Below, in pieces: positions 40,744-54,500 of a stretch of DNA of 64,000 bases; within the stretch, counting starts at the first letter, position 1, and each line of letters begins with the position of its first letter. Made by a program: the position numbers and the translations under genes. The notes under the pieces were generated by a model. That model ran no database searches, had not been told where the DNA came from, and was given only the letters and a program-made list of their open reading frames with translations. This DNA is from Kalaharituber pfeilii (lineage: Eukaryota; Ascomycota; Pezizomycetes; Pezizales; Pezizaceae), in the NCBI GenBank assembly GCA_015179045.1, contig WHUZ01000026.1, positions 620,001-684,000 of the forward strand, given 5' to 3'.

Positions 40744-43700
40744 GAATTTGAGACAAGAATTATCAACAGGTCATGGATAGCTTACTGCAGCCGTTAAGGT
40801 AAGATAATCGAGAAAGTCGGAAAGTCCGCGGGGATGTAACGTACAATTCCAAACTAGATTTTGTCCAGGAGTGGTCTAGGTTGATCATGTACACCACCTT
40901 GCCTAGGCTTTTCTGGCATGCGTGCGGATGTGGGTACAATTTTCCAACAATGAGCTGCAAGGGTCTGCAGGCAATGTGGAGTACAAGCAGCTTCAGTTAA
41001 AGAAACCAGCAGTGTGGGCTTCACCTGTAGCTGTGTCTTCTTTGCATGCATATGTACGCAGCACATAAATGCGGCACAGCCGACTCTAACGAGTTCATCT
41101 TTGCGAAAACGCCTTTAACTTGTCTGAAAACGTGATCTTCGGCCTCGTAATCTAGACCAGCTCCTTGAAAAGGAAGGCGTTGTTGTGTAGAACACAATGG
41201 TGATAGCATCAGGACCTGCTAGATGTTACAACTCTAATTATTAACTCGCAAGTCAACATACCGTCCTGTTATGCAACACCGTTACCTTGTAGTCCGACCT
41301 ACATCACGATGGCACTATCTGAACCCGCTGCTGTGCACTAGCGACAGTACACTGTTAGGCCGACAGTAGGCTAATGGTTTGAACTGCAGGGCCTGTGCTC
41401 AGGATCTGAGACCCGCGGATGATCTCGATATCGATCTACCTAGTCTAACAACGGCAATGAGTCCACATTTTTGCTGTTACTGTGGAATGACCCACAACAA
41501 GCCTCTCATTTGCAATCGCGGTATCATTGTGATGTGCAACTAGATTCAACTCTTTGATAGCATGCTTGTACCCTGCTTATGATCACTACAAATGCATAAT
41601 CCATGTCAACTATTCGCTCACACCGATATCTACAACCATTGTGCAGAGAATCTGGTTATCAGATGGCAAGGGGACGAATAAACTCTAGTGAGTATGCTTG
41701 TCAGAGTAAGATTATTCCTCATCTTGCTCCGTATAGCGGTGAGGGATGACGACGATCTTGTCCATAAGTAAGGCGACGACTTTTTACTGACGGTGGGTCT
41801 ATTTTCATCACGAAGAAATAGAAAACAAACCAGCATCAGATTGATTTACCATATACACATCTCGTTCACTGAGGTCACTTCAAAGCAACGAGATTTTAAA
41901 GGCAAGTCAATATGCATTGTGGCGTACTTGCTGCCCTTGTTAACATGAAAACTCTCTATTCAGATAATGCTGCAAATAAAACTCCTATCCTAGACCCAGC
42001 TACAGCAGCAACCAGGTCGGTATCAATTTCAAAGTCCCGCAAAAGTGTACACGTACGTTGTATACGCATACCGAGATATTCCATATCGATTTACTGTAAC
42101 TGTTCAAGCACCAGGAAGCCTCTACCTTCATCTAACGCAAACACCCTTCGGGGACTATATATTCTCCGACAGACTAAGTCCCGAAGGCTAGTGCTGACTG
42201 GGGCTCGCCTACTTCTTAAAACGCCAGGTTGCGGCTTGACCTGGTCACATTAAGTTAGTATGATTATCAATCCTTCGTTGACAGTACGCAGTTTGATCTG
42301 TAAATTGAACCATTAGTTGGCAGTTATATAATGTGTATAGTACTATCGATCACGCAAAGCTTTATTCATCAAGCATACCCATGTCGCACTACTCGATCAT
42401 AGCCAATAAAATCACAGGCCAAGACCCATTCACCTTACGATATGTGTCTCGGTGTCCTTTAGCAAATAAAAAACATTCCAACATTCGGTGAAATTTTATG
42501 CCGCAATACCAACCCCCACTTCCCCATGACTGATATTTCATTACGTATACTCGTATGTCGAGTCTACTTATATCAATTTTGCATCGCAGCGCTGACAGAT
42601 TCATGATATCATTATAGTCTCTGAATAGGTTGCATATGAAAGCCCCGATATAGCCATCGCATATGGCAAGATGAATAAATACAAACTCAGGTGCTACAGG
42701 CTCCTTGTGCTTGTAGCTAGCATACATATCCTAATGAGGCTAACACATGTCGTATCTCGGATGAATCCACATCCTAAGTTTTTCTTATTGTTTTATTTTT
42801 GATTTGATTTCATCTGCATGTTCGTTCTATGGAAGTTTTGAAACTTCCCATAGTTCGTCTGTGCATACACTGAAACACTTCGAGCAGTGTACGTTGTGGA
42901 TACAACTTCAGCATCTTCTTCGTCCCCAACTCTTGTCAATTAGAAATTTAGGACGCAATTGGCACGCGCTGAGCCAAGCCACTAGTGCAGCAGCATGGAC
43001 CATACAACTCCGTCCCAAGGCTCCTCCAATAATTTGACTTTTCATAAGGCTTTTCCGATATCCGTATCAACCTCCTCAATCCTGCTCTGCGCTCGGACGC
43101 TTGCTTCTAAATTGGGACTCTTCTCCTACTTGCTAAGACGCAGTGCAACACTCCACGGGTTACGCAACCGCTTGCGCAAACTCACGATCAATTCAAGTCT
43201 GCGGACGTCTATGCGTGTATAATTTCCTCCGTTTGTCAGCAAAAGTGGGAGTACATAAATATTGAGAGTATATGATTGTGATGTTACATAGGGTGCACAG
43301 CCCCGACCATATGCATGCCAGGTCTTGCGGCAGGCACGTGTAACAATTAAATTCTGTTCAGCTAGTATAAACTGACCCCAGCCGTGCTCTTGTTTCATCC
43401 GTGATATACTCACATTGGGTGGAAAGCTGCCAAACGTGTATGCAACACCAATGTCATTGATGCGATCGCTGGTATTGCTTTGCCTTCTGCAATGGTGCCT
43501 TCCTCGGGCGCTGGCTCTCTGTTTCACCAGACTTCACAACTTGATGTATCTTCTTATACTGTAGCTAGAAGTTAGGTGAATAGGCATAGATATATCGTAG
43601 TACTACCTGATGATATCTATATATTTCCATATCAATGGGAACAGCAACGTCCATTGAGAAAATTTCTTCCTTATTCATAAAACACGTGTTTTACATATGT

Positions 43701-45637
43701 ACAGTTTCTTTTGAAGGATTTCCAAAAAAAAACAGGAAATATCCGATTTCGTGTGCCCGACATGCAAAGCGGGGAAACTTTCAGTGTGCTGGAAACGAAA
43801 TGTCATTGGATAAAAACGTTTCTGTGTGACACCATCATTATTAGAACTGTCTAAAAAAAAGAAAAAAGAAAAAAAGAACTGTGATTGAGTAACCTGATAT
43901 GCCCATCAGAGTGATTGGCTCTGCATATCTACAAATACCTATATGCGGCCTCTGCTTTAGATAGTCACCATAAAGACGCAAGGCAGAATATGCTATACCG
44001 TGATAACCCACCCGTAAGCTCTAGTGCAGAACCGCCGCTTCGTACGATATTCAACTGCGATTTTAACTGTTTACCCTCCAACCCAACCATAGGGCATATT
44101 TTACTATAAGGCCTTTATTGTGTAGCCGCCCCCCTGCTAGCTTTGTGCCCCAAACAGATAAGTTTTTCACTCATTGGCCTACTGTGGACATAGCTACGGT
44201 AACCAGCAGCATCCTATGCTTATTGGATTCTCACTGGCTCGTATTGTACAGCGCCTATAGTTCGCGGGTATTTCATTAAATGCTCCAATATTTGAATTAG
44301 TGAGCCCCGCCTTACCTGGGTGACGTATTCACACATCCATCATGACAGAAAACGCTTGCTGCCCTGTCATGCGGGTTCATAGCAAATATCTGCCCAATAC
44401 TGCATAAGGACACCAGGGTACACCACCACAATAGCAGCTGATCGTCAAAGTTTCATGCATAATTGGGATGGCATGCTAAGTGGTATTGTATGCATTCTGC
44501 ACCCCGCTACAGTAATCCGCACTTGGTCTTTTAACAGCACCTAAATTTACCACCCCTGCAACCCTGACTAACTGTGCGCACAATAATTTTAGTTTTCAGA
44601 TGAATCTATTCTTAGAGTACACATCCTAGCTTTTATCATAATGTTGCCCTTGCAGGCAATGTATCACTAAGATGTACGTCCGCTAAGGTAAGGAGGCCAA
44701 TGGAGGGTGTTGAGGCTCACAAATTAATTAGTGAGATGAAAGGAAAAGGGTTCGGGTAGATCTAGAGCAACGATGATGTGAAATGGGATGACATGTCAAG
44801 TCTAAATACAAGCAATAACTGGTCCACACAAATTTCGTCGCAATTTGTCACTGTTCACAGAAAGATCTCATTTCAGGCATGGAGGCGAATGTCTAATCAT
44901 TTTATAGTCGTTTGTATCTCAATGCCACATTTCTGGTTCCCTGGTTTATTCGATCAAATTCCAAACAGAAAAAATACAAACCCATATCTCCGAGCTGTAA
45001 ACAAAGCGAAAAAGAGACCCAAATGAACACCTGTTAGTAAAGAAAACGCTCGCTATCAACACAAAAGAAAAAAAGCAAATGAACCCGTCCTAGTATAAAA
45101 GTAAAAACCCAGAAAGGAAGAAGAAAAAAGAATAGAACAAGAAAAGTAAAAAGTAGCCAGCCCAATAAAAAGACACAGGAAAAAGAAACGAAGCTCTCCT
45201 GTTGAACCATGTAGACCTTATTGTGTGCCCAAGCCCTATACCCGATTTCCGACTGCAAGTGATTCCATCAAATCGTTTTGCCCCTTGTTCCCTACCGAAT
45301 CCCTTCACACTGCTTGCAATACCATATTCCGTGCTCTGATTCCTATGTCCGAAAAAAAAGGATTAAGTAGAAGAAGGAAAAGAAGCAAGAACGCGTTGCC
45401 ATCCAAACAAAAGGTGGTATAGTAACAATGACATGAACGAACGTAGGCTATGTGCAGGGAATAATTGGGCGCACAGCGCCAGAGCAAGGAGGCTTGGTCT
45501 GGTGAAGCGAGGGGGGTGTGGGGAGTGAGAAAACAACTTGCAAATGTAATGAAACGAAGCCCATAGTTTATCAAAGATGCAAACGCCGTGCGCAAACAAA
45601 GCAGACAAAGGAAAAGAACAAAACTGAAAACCATTCT
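40744..45637. other. Gene-free stretch
   Basis: Several 60-130-codon frames occur (for example minus 42389-42727 and 43126-43527), but none has family motifs, and overlapping frames on the other strand are as long. The only repeat noted is the poly(A) insertion at 43851. A/G-rich runs at 45060-45180 precede the 3' end of the transcription-factor gene. Confidence 0.4.
43851..43874 (+). mobile_element. Poly(A)-only insertion with 8-bp duplication
   Basis: CT and an A-rich run broken by G lie between two copies of AGAACTGT (43843-43850, 43875-43882). The small size makes replication slippage an alternative. Confidence 0.6.
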
Positions 45638-47748
45638 TCAGATCATCAAGAAGTCCCATCCGTTAGCAACCATGACATCTCTCCATCGGCAGCCGCCCAT
45701 CGCTGTGGCTGGGTTGTCCTCGAGACGCCACACCTCGCCAAGAAGCCTGAACATCCTGCCCCAAGATCCTTCGGTGCCCTCCGCTCCGAGCATGTCGTTT
45801 CGCCTGTATAGGAATTGTCGGAAGAGGCTGCCTTGAGTGGAGACGCTGCCGCCAATCAGGTACACCCAGACAAGAGACCGGTCGAACCCATCGACGCCCC
45901 CCGGGATCCGCTCGAGCGTAGCCACAAGCTTGTTCAGCAGCTCCTTAACCTGGATCTGGTTCCTGTCGAATCCAGGTACTAGCGAGCACAAGTAGATGCG
46001 GGCTGCGTATCGGAACGCGTCCGTCATGTGGTGCGCAAGTGTGGTCTGGTTGATTCCGCCGTCGGAGCGGACGATTGGGCCCACCGGGAGGCCACCGCTC
46101 GCTGCAAGGGCAATGTCTTCGGTCTCATCGATCTTGCTGGCGAGAGACTTAACATGTTCGCAGAGATCCATGTCGGAGAGCATGTTGTCGTTCTTAAGGG
46201 CCTCGAGGCATGCGATTTCGGAGATCAGGTACATCACTTGGTCGTCGCAGCCCATGAGCTCCATGAGACCCGAGTAGCCGCGGCAGAGGTGTTTCTCGCG
46301 ATAGGTATCAGCGAACTGCGGTGCGCGGCCAAGCATGGTTGCACCGAGGATGTCAACCCACGCAGTTAAGGTCATGTTGATAGGTGCGGGCGCGTACTGA
46401 GCCGGGATGCCGCCTGGGGCTGTTATCTCGTTGAGTGCTTGGGTCAGGTTGAGCTTATGCACAAGGGAAGTCGCTGCCTGGAAATGGCTGTGCCATGGAA
46501 TGTCGGGAAGGGTGTCATCTGGATGCCCGACGACGCATTGGAAGAGGATCATGGCAAGGGTGGCCTCCAGGATCTGCAGATGATCGGTGTCGTTCTTAAG
46601 GGTCTCGCAGAGCTCCGAGATCGTAGCATATCGGTGTCTCATGATATCTTGGTCAATGTATTCGGATGGGATCTGCTGTGTTGACTTGAGGTGAAGAGCC
46701 GCGACTGAGAGACAGCAATGCATGTAGCATTTATTCGTTGCAAGGGCGGGGAGCACAACTTCCTGTGTCGCCATGCCGCGGAGGCTGATGTCGAGTATGG
46801 GGAAGATGAGGCGGACAACAGACGCGAGGAAATGGTCGAAGAGCTGCCTGTCGCTGTCTTCTACCGGGAGGCATGGTGCTGAGGAGGTTGTGGAAGAGAG
46901 AAGTTCGGATGTGGTGGATATCGATGAAGGAGTGGGCTGGCCGAAGGCGAAATCAAGGAACTGGAAGTTCTCGATGCCTTCCATCTCGGGGCTGCCCATG
47001 TTCGAGTGGAAGCCATCGAGGCCGTTGAAGGTGGTGTCGCCGGGCGCGACCGACAGTCCGGCGCCGTACGAGGGCCGCCGGAAGGCTGTAGTTGTGAAGG
47101 CACTTGAGTTCTTGCGTACGGGAAAGCTGTTGACGAAGGTTTGCTTCTCAGTGATTACATCTACGTCGAAGGCGCCGAAGGGATATCCAGCATGTTGGGT
47201 GTGTGGGTGGGCGTGGAATGCGTGGAGTTGCTGAGTGTCCATGGGCATACCGTACAGGCCATCATCGAGGTCATTCTCCAGCGAGTATCCGCTCTCGATG
47301 CTCAGCGACCGCCGGCGTGAGCCAGGCAAGCCGAGCTGACTTGATCGATCGCTGGTGCAGTCGCTTGTCGGGGCGCTCCTTGAGAGCTCTGGAGGCGAGT
47401 CGGCGCTCAGTGGTGATACCTGAGCCTTCTCTGAGAGCTTTGTGCGCTTGATCAGCATCTTGATGGCCTCCTTCTGCCGCTTCCTTTGGTCCACATTGCT
47501 CCACCATACTGGTCTCTTGTATTCACAGTTCAAGCCGAGGTGTTTGCAGGCCTTGCAGAGCGGCTTTCCCTCGTCGCATTTTTTCCGTCGTAGTCGGCAG
47601 GTGAAGCATCCTATGAATCCCTAAATTAGTACATCAAGTGCTGACAATACCTCTTATCTCAATGGAAATTGAAAACGGAAACGGCGGTCCCACCTGTCCG
47701 AGAGCGACGATGTGTCTTTGTGCTAGTTTTGGGAGCCTTAGGCTGCAT
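45638..47748 (-). CDS. Zn2Cys6 fungal transcription factor, 675 aa
   Basis: Exon 1 (47748-47694) encodes MQPKAPKTSTKTHRRSRT. An 83-nt intron (GTGGGA...TTCATAG) leads to exon 2 (47610-45638). The splice completes the DNA-binding cluster CFTCRLRRKKCDEGKPLC then KACKHLGLNC (CX2CX6CX6CX2CX6C). The basic linker WWSNVDQRKRQKEAIKMLIK follows, probably for nuclear import and dimerisation. The rest (about 270-650) looks like the fungal-specific middle homology region, with Leu-rich helices such as FPILDISLRGMATQEVVLPA, HCCLSVAALHLKSTQQIPSE and ILEATLAMILFQCVVG. The end VMVANGWDFLMI is typical of the Pro1/ARCA-like group. It should be a nuclear DNA-binding regulator; targets are unknown. It is the best-preserved gene here and stands alone, with a long upstream region. 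Confidence 0.92.
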
Positions 47749-48500
47749 TGTTGGTATTGATGTTATCGTTGTGGTAGCCAGTGTGTATAAATCCTAAGCG
47801 TAATGACGCTACAAGAGGAGATGCTGGGAATGTGTTGCTAATGTGTTGCTAGCCCTTAACTATTAATCTCTTGACCGCGGGTGTTGCAATGAGTATATTG
47901 GATAGACACAGAGCTTGTCGAGTCTTGATTAAATTGAAAGCGGAATGGTGCCAGTCGCTCGCGACGTCGAAAACACTTGAACGAAAATAAATTAAGAAAA
48001 ACTGAGGAAATAGGAACCAAAAACTTAAATTCTAGCGTGCTAATCTATGATTGAATTGCCGAGCGAAGATGATGCGGACAGAAAAGGAAAATATATTGCC
48101 CAACTGTTGAATGGAAGAAATGCTGATAGCGATTAGAGGGAGGGGTGCTGAGCGTCGAATAGCTCTCACTTGCTCATTCCAAGGGTTGCGGGATATGTTT
48201 ACTTATGTATACGGCAAAAGTAATGCAACCAAAATGGGGGGACCACTGCGCAGTGACGGAGGGGTAACAGGATGAGATCAGGCTGGGAGGGCTGAGCAGC
48301 TGAGTGGTCGGTGCGTTAGGATAATACCTCCTTGTGCCGTGTGTTGGTTTGACGGGTAGTTCTGTGCGAATGCAAAGAGCGGACTTGTTCTTTATACACG
48401 CGCCTGATTAACGGTTAACTGGGGGGAGGGGAAAGCAAGGGGAATTGGTATTGGGACAGTGGGAGGGGGGTTGGTGGTCATGGATGTCTAGGAGAGGAAC
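47749..48500 (-). promoter_or_regulatory. Upstream region of the Zn2Cys6 gene
   Basis: About 750 bp with no repeat. A TATAAA-like word (TGTGTATAAATCC on the plus strand, 47785-47797) lies close to the ATG. Several G-rich blocks (GGGGGGAGGGGAAAG at 48421) occur. Binding sites cannot be assigned without knowing the regulators. Confidence 0.35.
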
Positions 48501-51500
48501 CCTGACACTAATTGGGTGGGTAGAAATACTGACTTTACTGGTGTCTCGCTTTACTTTTTTCTTCTTCAACTGTGTGGGGGGGGGAGATGCGCACGTGTAT
48601 TCAGCAAGCTAAACACATCGGTACACAAGCAAAAAAGTGAAAATAGTACATGGGGGAGCAAAAAGCAAGAAAAATCGGCGTGCATTTGCAAGGGTCCGGG
48701 GCAGTTGGTTGTGAGCAGGGCCAATGGGTACGAAAGTCAGCCAGGGTAGTGGGTGAGGTGATGGGGTGGCTACTTTTGCAGCTTGGGGTGCGTGCAGGGG
48801 ATGAACAACCGTAAATTGATAATGTGTTTCCTGCACCTTGTTATTATTTTAGACCGCACTATGAACTGCAACCCCTAGTCAGTTCATCGTCACATCCAAA
48901 AAGCGAAAATCGTGCCTGGCTGATCAGGTGCGGGGGGAAGAGAGGATCATGCAGTTCAGGTACTTGAGAGCAGCTCTTATGCATGTAGATAGCATGCACG
49001 ACACTATGCAGTTTTTAATTAAAATGAACATTTCATGACTCTTGTGGCCTGAAGAGGTACATTGAATAATGACGTGGATTACCAGTCATGACAGCCCGTG
49101 TACTTACATCCTCGTAAGAAATAAAATTGACAGGTCCATGCTTCATGGGGTGCAGTACGTACACTATCGTCTTATGAAGCACATAGATTTATGATTTACT
49201 GCGTTTCGCACTGTTAATGGACTCGTTTTTCTTTTTCTTTTTCAGACTCGACTACAAAATGAGAAGTGTAGCACATGAAAAGCAAGATAAGTACGAAATT
49301 CTGCTAACACAGGACTCTTACAAATCTTCATTGAAATTCCATTGAAACGAAACAACTTCCCCAGAATTCATGCTCTTGTCATTGCATTGACTGACGAGAT
49401 GATCCTGTCCTAATCAAGACAAGTGTATTATCTTCTCACCATAATGTGTGCCCTCGCCAGAGGATAAAATCGCCACCTACGGCCGCAAATGGGTCTATAA
49501 TACAAATTCCAATATCCCCTATATGCATCTTGTCATATTTGTGTTAGGTTATCCATTCCATAAGCGTACCAATCGCGCGCAGTTGTATTTCAAAACCCCC
49601 ACCTGGAAAAATCGGGTAAGTGATATCCGGATACCCCCGAAGTCCATGTACATGTATAATACGTAGGTTGGAGCCATAAAAGGAAAGGGGTTTAGAAATC
49701 CGGACTGTTCGCTTAGTAAAATGTGAGGATTATTTAGCTATTGGAAAATTACACCAGCCTAGTATCGTGCGCTCCCCACTTTCGCTCACTACCAGTACTC
49801 AAGCTCAGTATAAATTACGATGTCCTGGGGAATGCGCTAGTGTAAACTGTAAGGTACCGCAGCGCTGCATTAGTCCCCGTCCCGAGAAAGGCGCTTCACC
49901 ATTAGACTAACGCTTCACAGTTTCGAACCGGTGTTCCATAGAGTAGTGGTAGCTTCTAAAGTCACCAGTGACCAAGAGACTAATACTGTAGAACGTCAAT
50001 TACCTTTTTAAGACAACGTCAGGTGGGTTTCTGCCCAGGTATATTCTTGGCATTATGCATGACGAGCCTTGTTCTTCTGTTAACACCCTCAATTTCCCAG
50101 TCCAGCGGCCACCTCTCTTCATCTCCGACCTTCAAGTTTAAACCACGTAATCTTCACCCCTTCGTGATCCTTGTGCGACTCTATTTCTCGTAGTGCCTTT
50201 CCATTCTGAAAATATACACAATTAAATACATACTCTCAGGGTTTTGAGAGCTCTCGAAGACCTACTTCTCTGGATGGAAAATTCCGTTGAGATTGCCTTG
50301 ACCAGCGAGTGTCACTCTGAAACAGCCCAATTGTACTACCTGTATGCACGTAAGAACCCAATTAAGGCTTACGGCGGCAGTAAGGGAAGTTCCGAAGACC
50401 GCAGCGCCCCGCGATGTTCCTGTGAGCACTGCCTAGCGTGCCTCCTACCTGACACGAGGAACTTAGTCTTTTTTGGATATCATTTTTGATATGGTATGAA
50501 ACAATTCCCGTAGAGTACCGAAGACAGGCCTAGTAGGACTAAGAATGCTTGTGCGATGTTAAGAATGGACATTGAGCTCGTTTGTTAGGGAAATATCTTT
50601 GTTACTAAGTATATACATTTCCGTCACCAGAATGGATTTATTCTTCGTCAAAATCAAAAATGTCGAAATGCGACCGAGAATTGAAAATTGTCTGGAAACC
50701 AAATCAGGAGCATGTTTGAGGAAGCACTAGGATATATTCTGAAATTATGATAGTAATTTCAATTTTGTAGTACTTTGGACTAGCTGCGCTCGTTCCCGAG
50801 CTGTAAGTTCAGACGAATGGCTTGTCGTGTAGCTTCCCTCGTTCAAGGCGCTGTCCTCGTATTGCCTTTCATGATTTTGTTTTTATGTACTTGTTCTCCC
50901 TGTGCATTAGCCAATAAAGTTTAACAATGACATTGAACAAACCCCTGCCTCGCTTGCTAGGAAGGAGTTGAAGCATCAAAGGCAAGCTAGGAAACACCAG
51001 ATAACACTCATTCGATATTGCACTGATATAGATTCTATGCATCTGTGGCTTAGGGATGAGACAAGCTGATTACGGGCTGGGCACCACCGGAGGGCTGTTT
51101 TGGTATGTGAAAATGGCGAAGCCAACAAACCTGAAACGTTTGTACAGCCAAAAATATGTGGGGGCGTCTCGAAATGATGCCTGCTTGTGTTGCCGGTGCT
51201 GAAGGTAGGGCTTCTAGAAGGATGCGAGCGGGTTCTTTTCCGCCCCGGCGGATGTGCAGCGCCTCTAGGAGCTGCTCCTCGTCACCGGAGAAATCTTGTA
51301 GGCAGGAAGTCTGGCGAGGCAGATAGGTACCAGGGTTGGCAAGCATCCCTTGCAGAAATGTACAGGTTGGAAGGTGTTATCCATTGCTACTCGAGACCTC
51401 AATGGCGCTATACCTTGAGATGACAAGGAAAATAGACTGACATGGGAGTTTCAGCCGCCGTGAGGAGATTCAAATAAATGCGATTGTTGACTGCTGCCCA

Positions 51501-54500
51501 GAAGAGTTGACATCGCGCATCTATCCAGTAATTAGTTAGTTTGCAAACGGTAAACGAAGAGTCTTGTAGACTATACAATCGATATACAACTAGTTAGCAA
51601 GACTAGATATGCAAAGTATGTATGACACTTCCCTTGCTAACAGGATCGACCCTCAAGCTGATAGCACCCCGCATATCCACCCCGCCTGGTGTCAGTAGTG
51701 AGTCCTATCACGGACAACTTTGTCATATGCATATTGTACCAGTCGCAATCGCCATCATGACAAGCCTCATTTGCTCTTGTAGAGCTACCAGCATTCACCG
51801 GTAGGAGACCCATCTATCAGTGATCCCATGCGGGGTAAAACACAAGCCGGTATATTGTTTTACCCTTATCTTTTTGGAAATCTGGAAGCCGCATTGTTTT
51901 GGACAGATTAACGTTATCTATTTTCTCCATTTTTCTCCGTCCTATCATCGGTAGAGGATATATGCAATTTTTCTCAGAACCTTGTTCGGCACATTTGGCA
52001 TCTTAGCTAGGAAGAGCATCTCGCAAGCGTGCGGTCAGTTTGAGTCAAACACTGCTAGTGTCACAATAGGGTGGTTGCGAGTGTTGCTATATATATCTTA
52101 CCATGATGGCATGAGGTGCGGCGCATCTGGGATCCTGACCCGCATGCATATACCAAACTAGTTCGCACACAACCCAATGTTCTGGTATGTATTTTTGTCA
52201 AGTAGTCCGGTGGGTAGCACGCAATAGCATTTGGAATATTCGCGCGGGGGACAATGACGTTGCAGCATATTGTTACAACAACGCAAGCTACACAGATCTG
52301 GAAACACCCCAGGAATGTCTGAGGAAGAGTGAACCAGGAATTCAGAAGGCGTAATTGGTACCGCGCGATAATATTTGCTGGAGTGCTGGTATATGCACGC
52401 CTTCAACTCAGAACCTAGATTATCCTTATGCAAGTTGTTAACGATGCATATGGCACAGCGGGTAGCTATCGTGACGTTGATGTAGTCCATGAGACTAGAT
52501 GTATCAATCCGACCGTCACATCAAGCAAGTGCTACGCTAAAATTCGAAGCCGCAGGCGCAGCATCAGCTCCGGTAGCAGCATAGCAGTATTCTTCTAAAG
52601 AAATTGAGTTACCTCCATGCGGTGGGCATAAACGTCAACGCAGCTGTGTATATGTCGTCGTTTTGAAATCGGCGCGCGGAAATGCTACCGCTATGGAAGC
52701 TCTCTACTTAGCCGAGTGAGATCGAGAACACAGCCGAAACAAAACATTCTTGTACTAGTATTCATTCTTCCTTAGCCCCTGTACTGTACAGCAAAGTAAA
52801 TATCATGACCGGCTAATTGTAGCATAATCCCACAATGTCAGGCGGAAGTCTTTTCGTAGTTAGCATGACCACAAGAAATCGAAATTGTTACTCGATATTC
52901 TGGGGCCCGAGGCAAAGGGCGAGCTCAAACAACACGGTAAGCTTGGTGAGGTAGCTGGATTAATAATACTTCTATTCCACTGGTGCTAAACAATAAGTGT
53001 AACCGTACAGGTGTTATACCGGGAGCCAATATTCAAGTCCTTTACTTCTGCTAGCAAGATCTCCGGTATATCAAATAAGGCGAGGCATCATTTGACGCAG
53101 ACTCCGTGGATCCTAACTTGTGGATTAGCACGCCTTAAAGTTCTAGAAATTACCATCCAACGCAAAGGGACAAAAGGAATATAAATTCATCATGTTTTCC
53201 AGTATAGGGAATCCTTATACGTGTAGACCACGCCCTGTCATGCCCAAGATCTCATCCGGCTCCTGTATACTACTGTTTTCCGGATGATTCCATGTGCATG
53301 AGTATTTATGCACCAAGCTGCTTGTATACGTCTTAGTAGCACTCTGTACGGTACCAGCTCAGAGGTTTGCTCAACATCCTTGCCCTGTTATAACATTGCC
53401 GACTGTGATTGAGCAGCAGTAATATAACAATATCTGATCTTCTAGAAACTACTCCGTTATATACATTAATACATATTAATATAATTTTACGAACCAATAT
53501 TAACAGGATAACTATAAGAATCTGCCAGCGCCAAAATTACGCTAAGTACCCGATAAATACCTCCTCAAAAAACATTCAGTACATATATTTTATGAAGGCA
53601 TATCATATTTGTATATCGATTTGGTAGCAAGTCACATGTGTTAAGTGTTAAAACCAACAATAAACTAATATGAAACCAGATCTACCATTCTGGACTGAAC
53701 AGTGATAGTTTGGAACTCATTTGACTCAGTTAGGACCTCAGATGTAGATCCACACAGGGACATGCTTGTTCGACGATCAGCGCGGTCTTCTTGATATTGC
53801 CTTGGTTGGCATCAAATGTAAATTAAAAAAAAAATGGAATTCAACTGCAAATGCTTCGACACCAATTCCGATTGCAGATTTCAGCATACAGATGCTTGGT
53901 TAGTTGAGCATACATTTTCCTCATTCTTTCTCAGTACGGTAAATAATTTATTTTCCGATTTATGTCGTTACGTTATTTGCTAGACACTAGGGGACCGTTG
54001 GGCTGCATGTCTCACATATCCAAGGGATACAACTTCCTGGCCTTGGGAAGGACCGGAGCGAGGTTCGTAATATTCCGCTGTCAACTTGGAAGTGAAAACG
54101 GTGTGCAAAGGCCTCGTAATGAAGCTGTGCTATTCAGGAATTCGAAGCGTGAATCATTAATGTGTAAGGATCTGCTTAATCGATTGCAAGTTCTAGCGAT
54201 ATCTTTAAACAGCAGCATATCAAATTCTAGATCCTACCTAACTCAACATGGCTGGATATCTTCACATCGAATGAGTGCTATTACTTACAGGGAGACGTGC
54301 TCGTATACTGGTCTCCCTATTGGCGTGCGGACCTTACCGAACTGCCCGAACTTAGCTTTAGGATGAACCTAGTTGTTAGGTAACCCGTAACGACTCACTT
54401 GTGAGAGCGTCCTAATAGCATGTGTATGGCTGCCGATCCTTGTGCCATCTTGTTGGTAACGATGCATAAATATGAACCATGTGTTTAATTAAGGGAAGTT

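Noticed and set aside
53409..53627. A/T-rich frame resembling a mitochondrial insert
   Set aside because: No recognisable mitochondrial gene; A/T-richness alone is not evidence.
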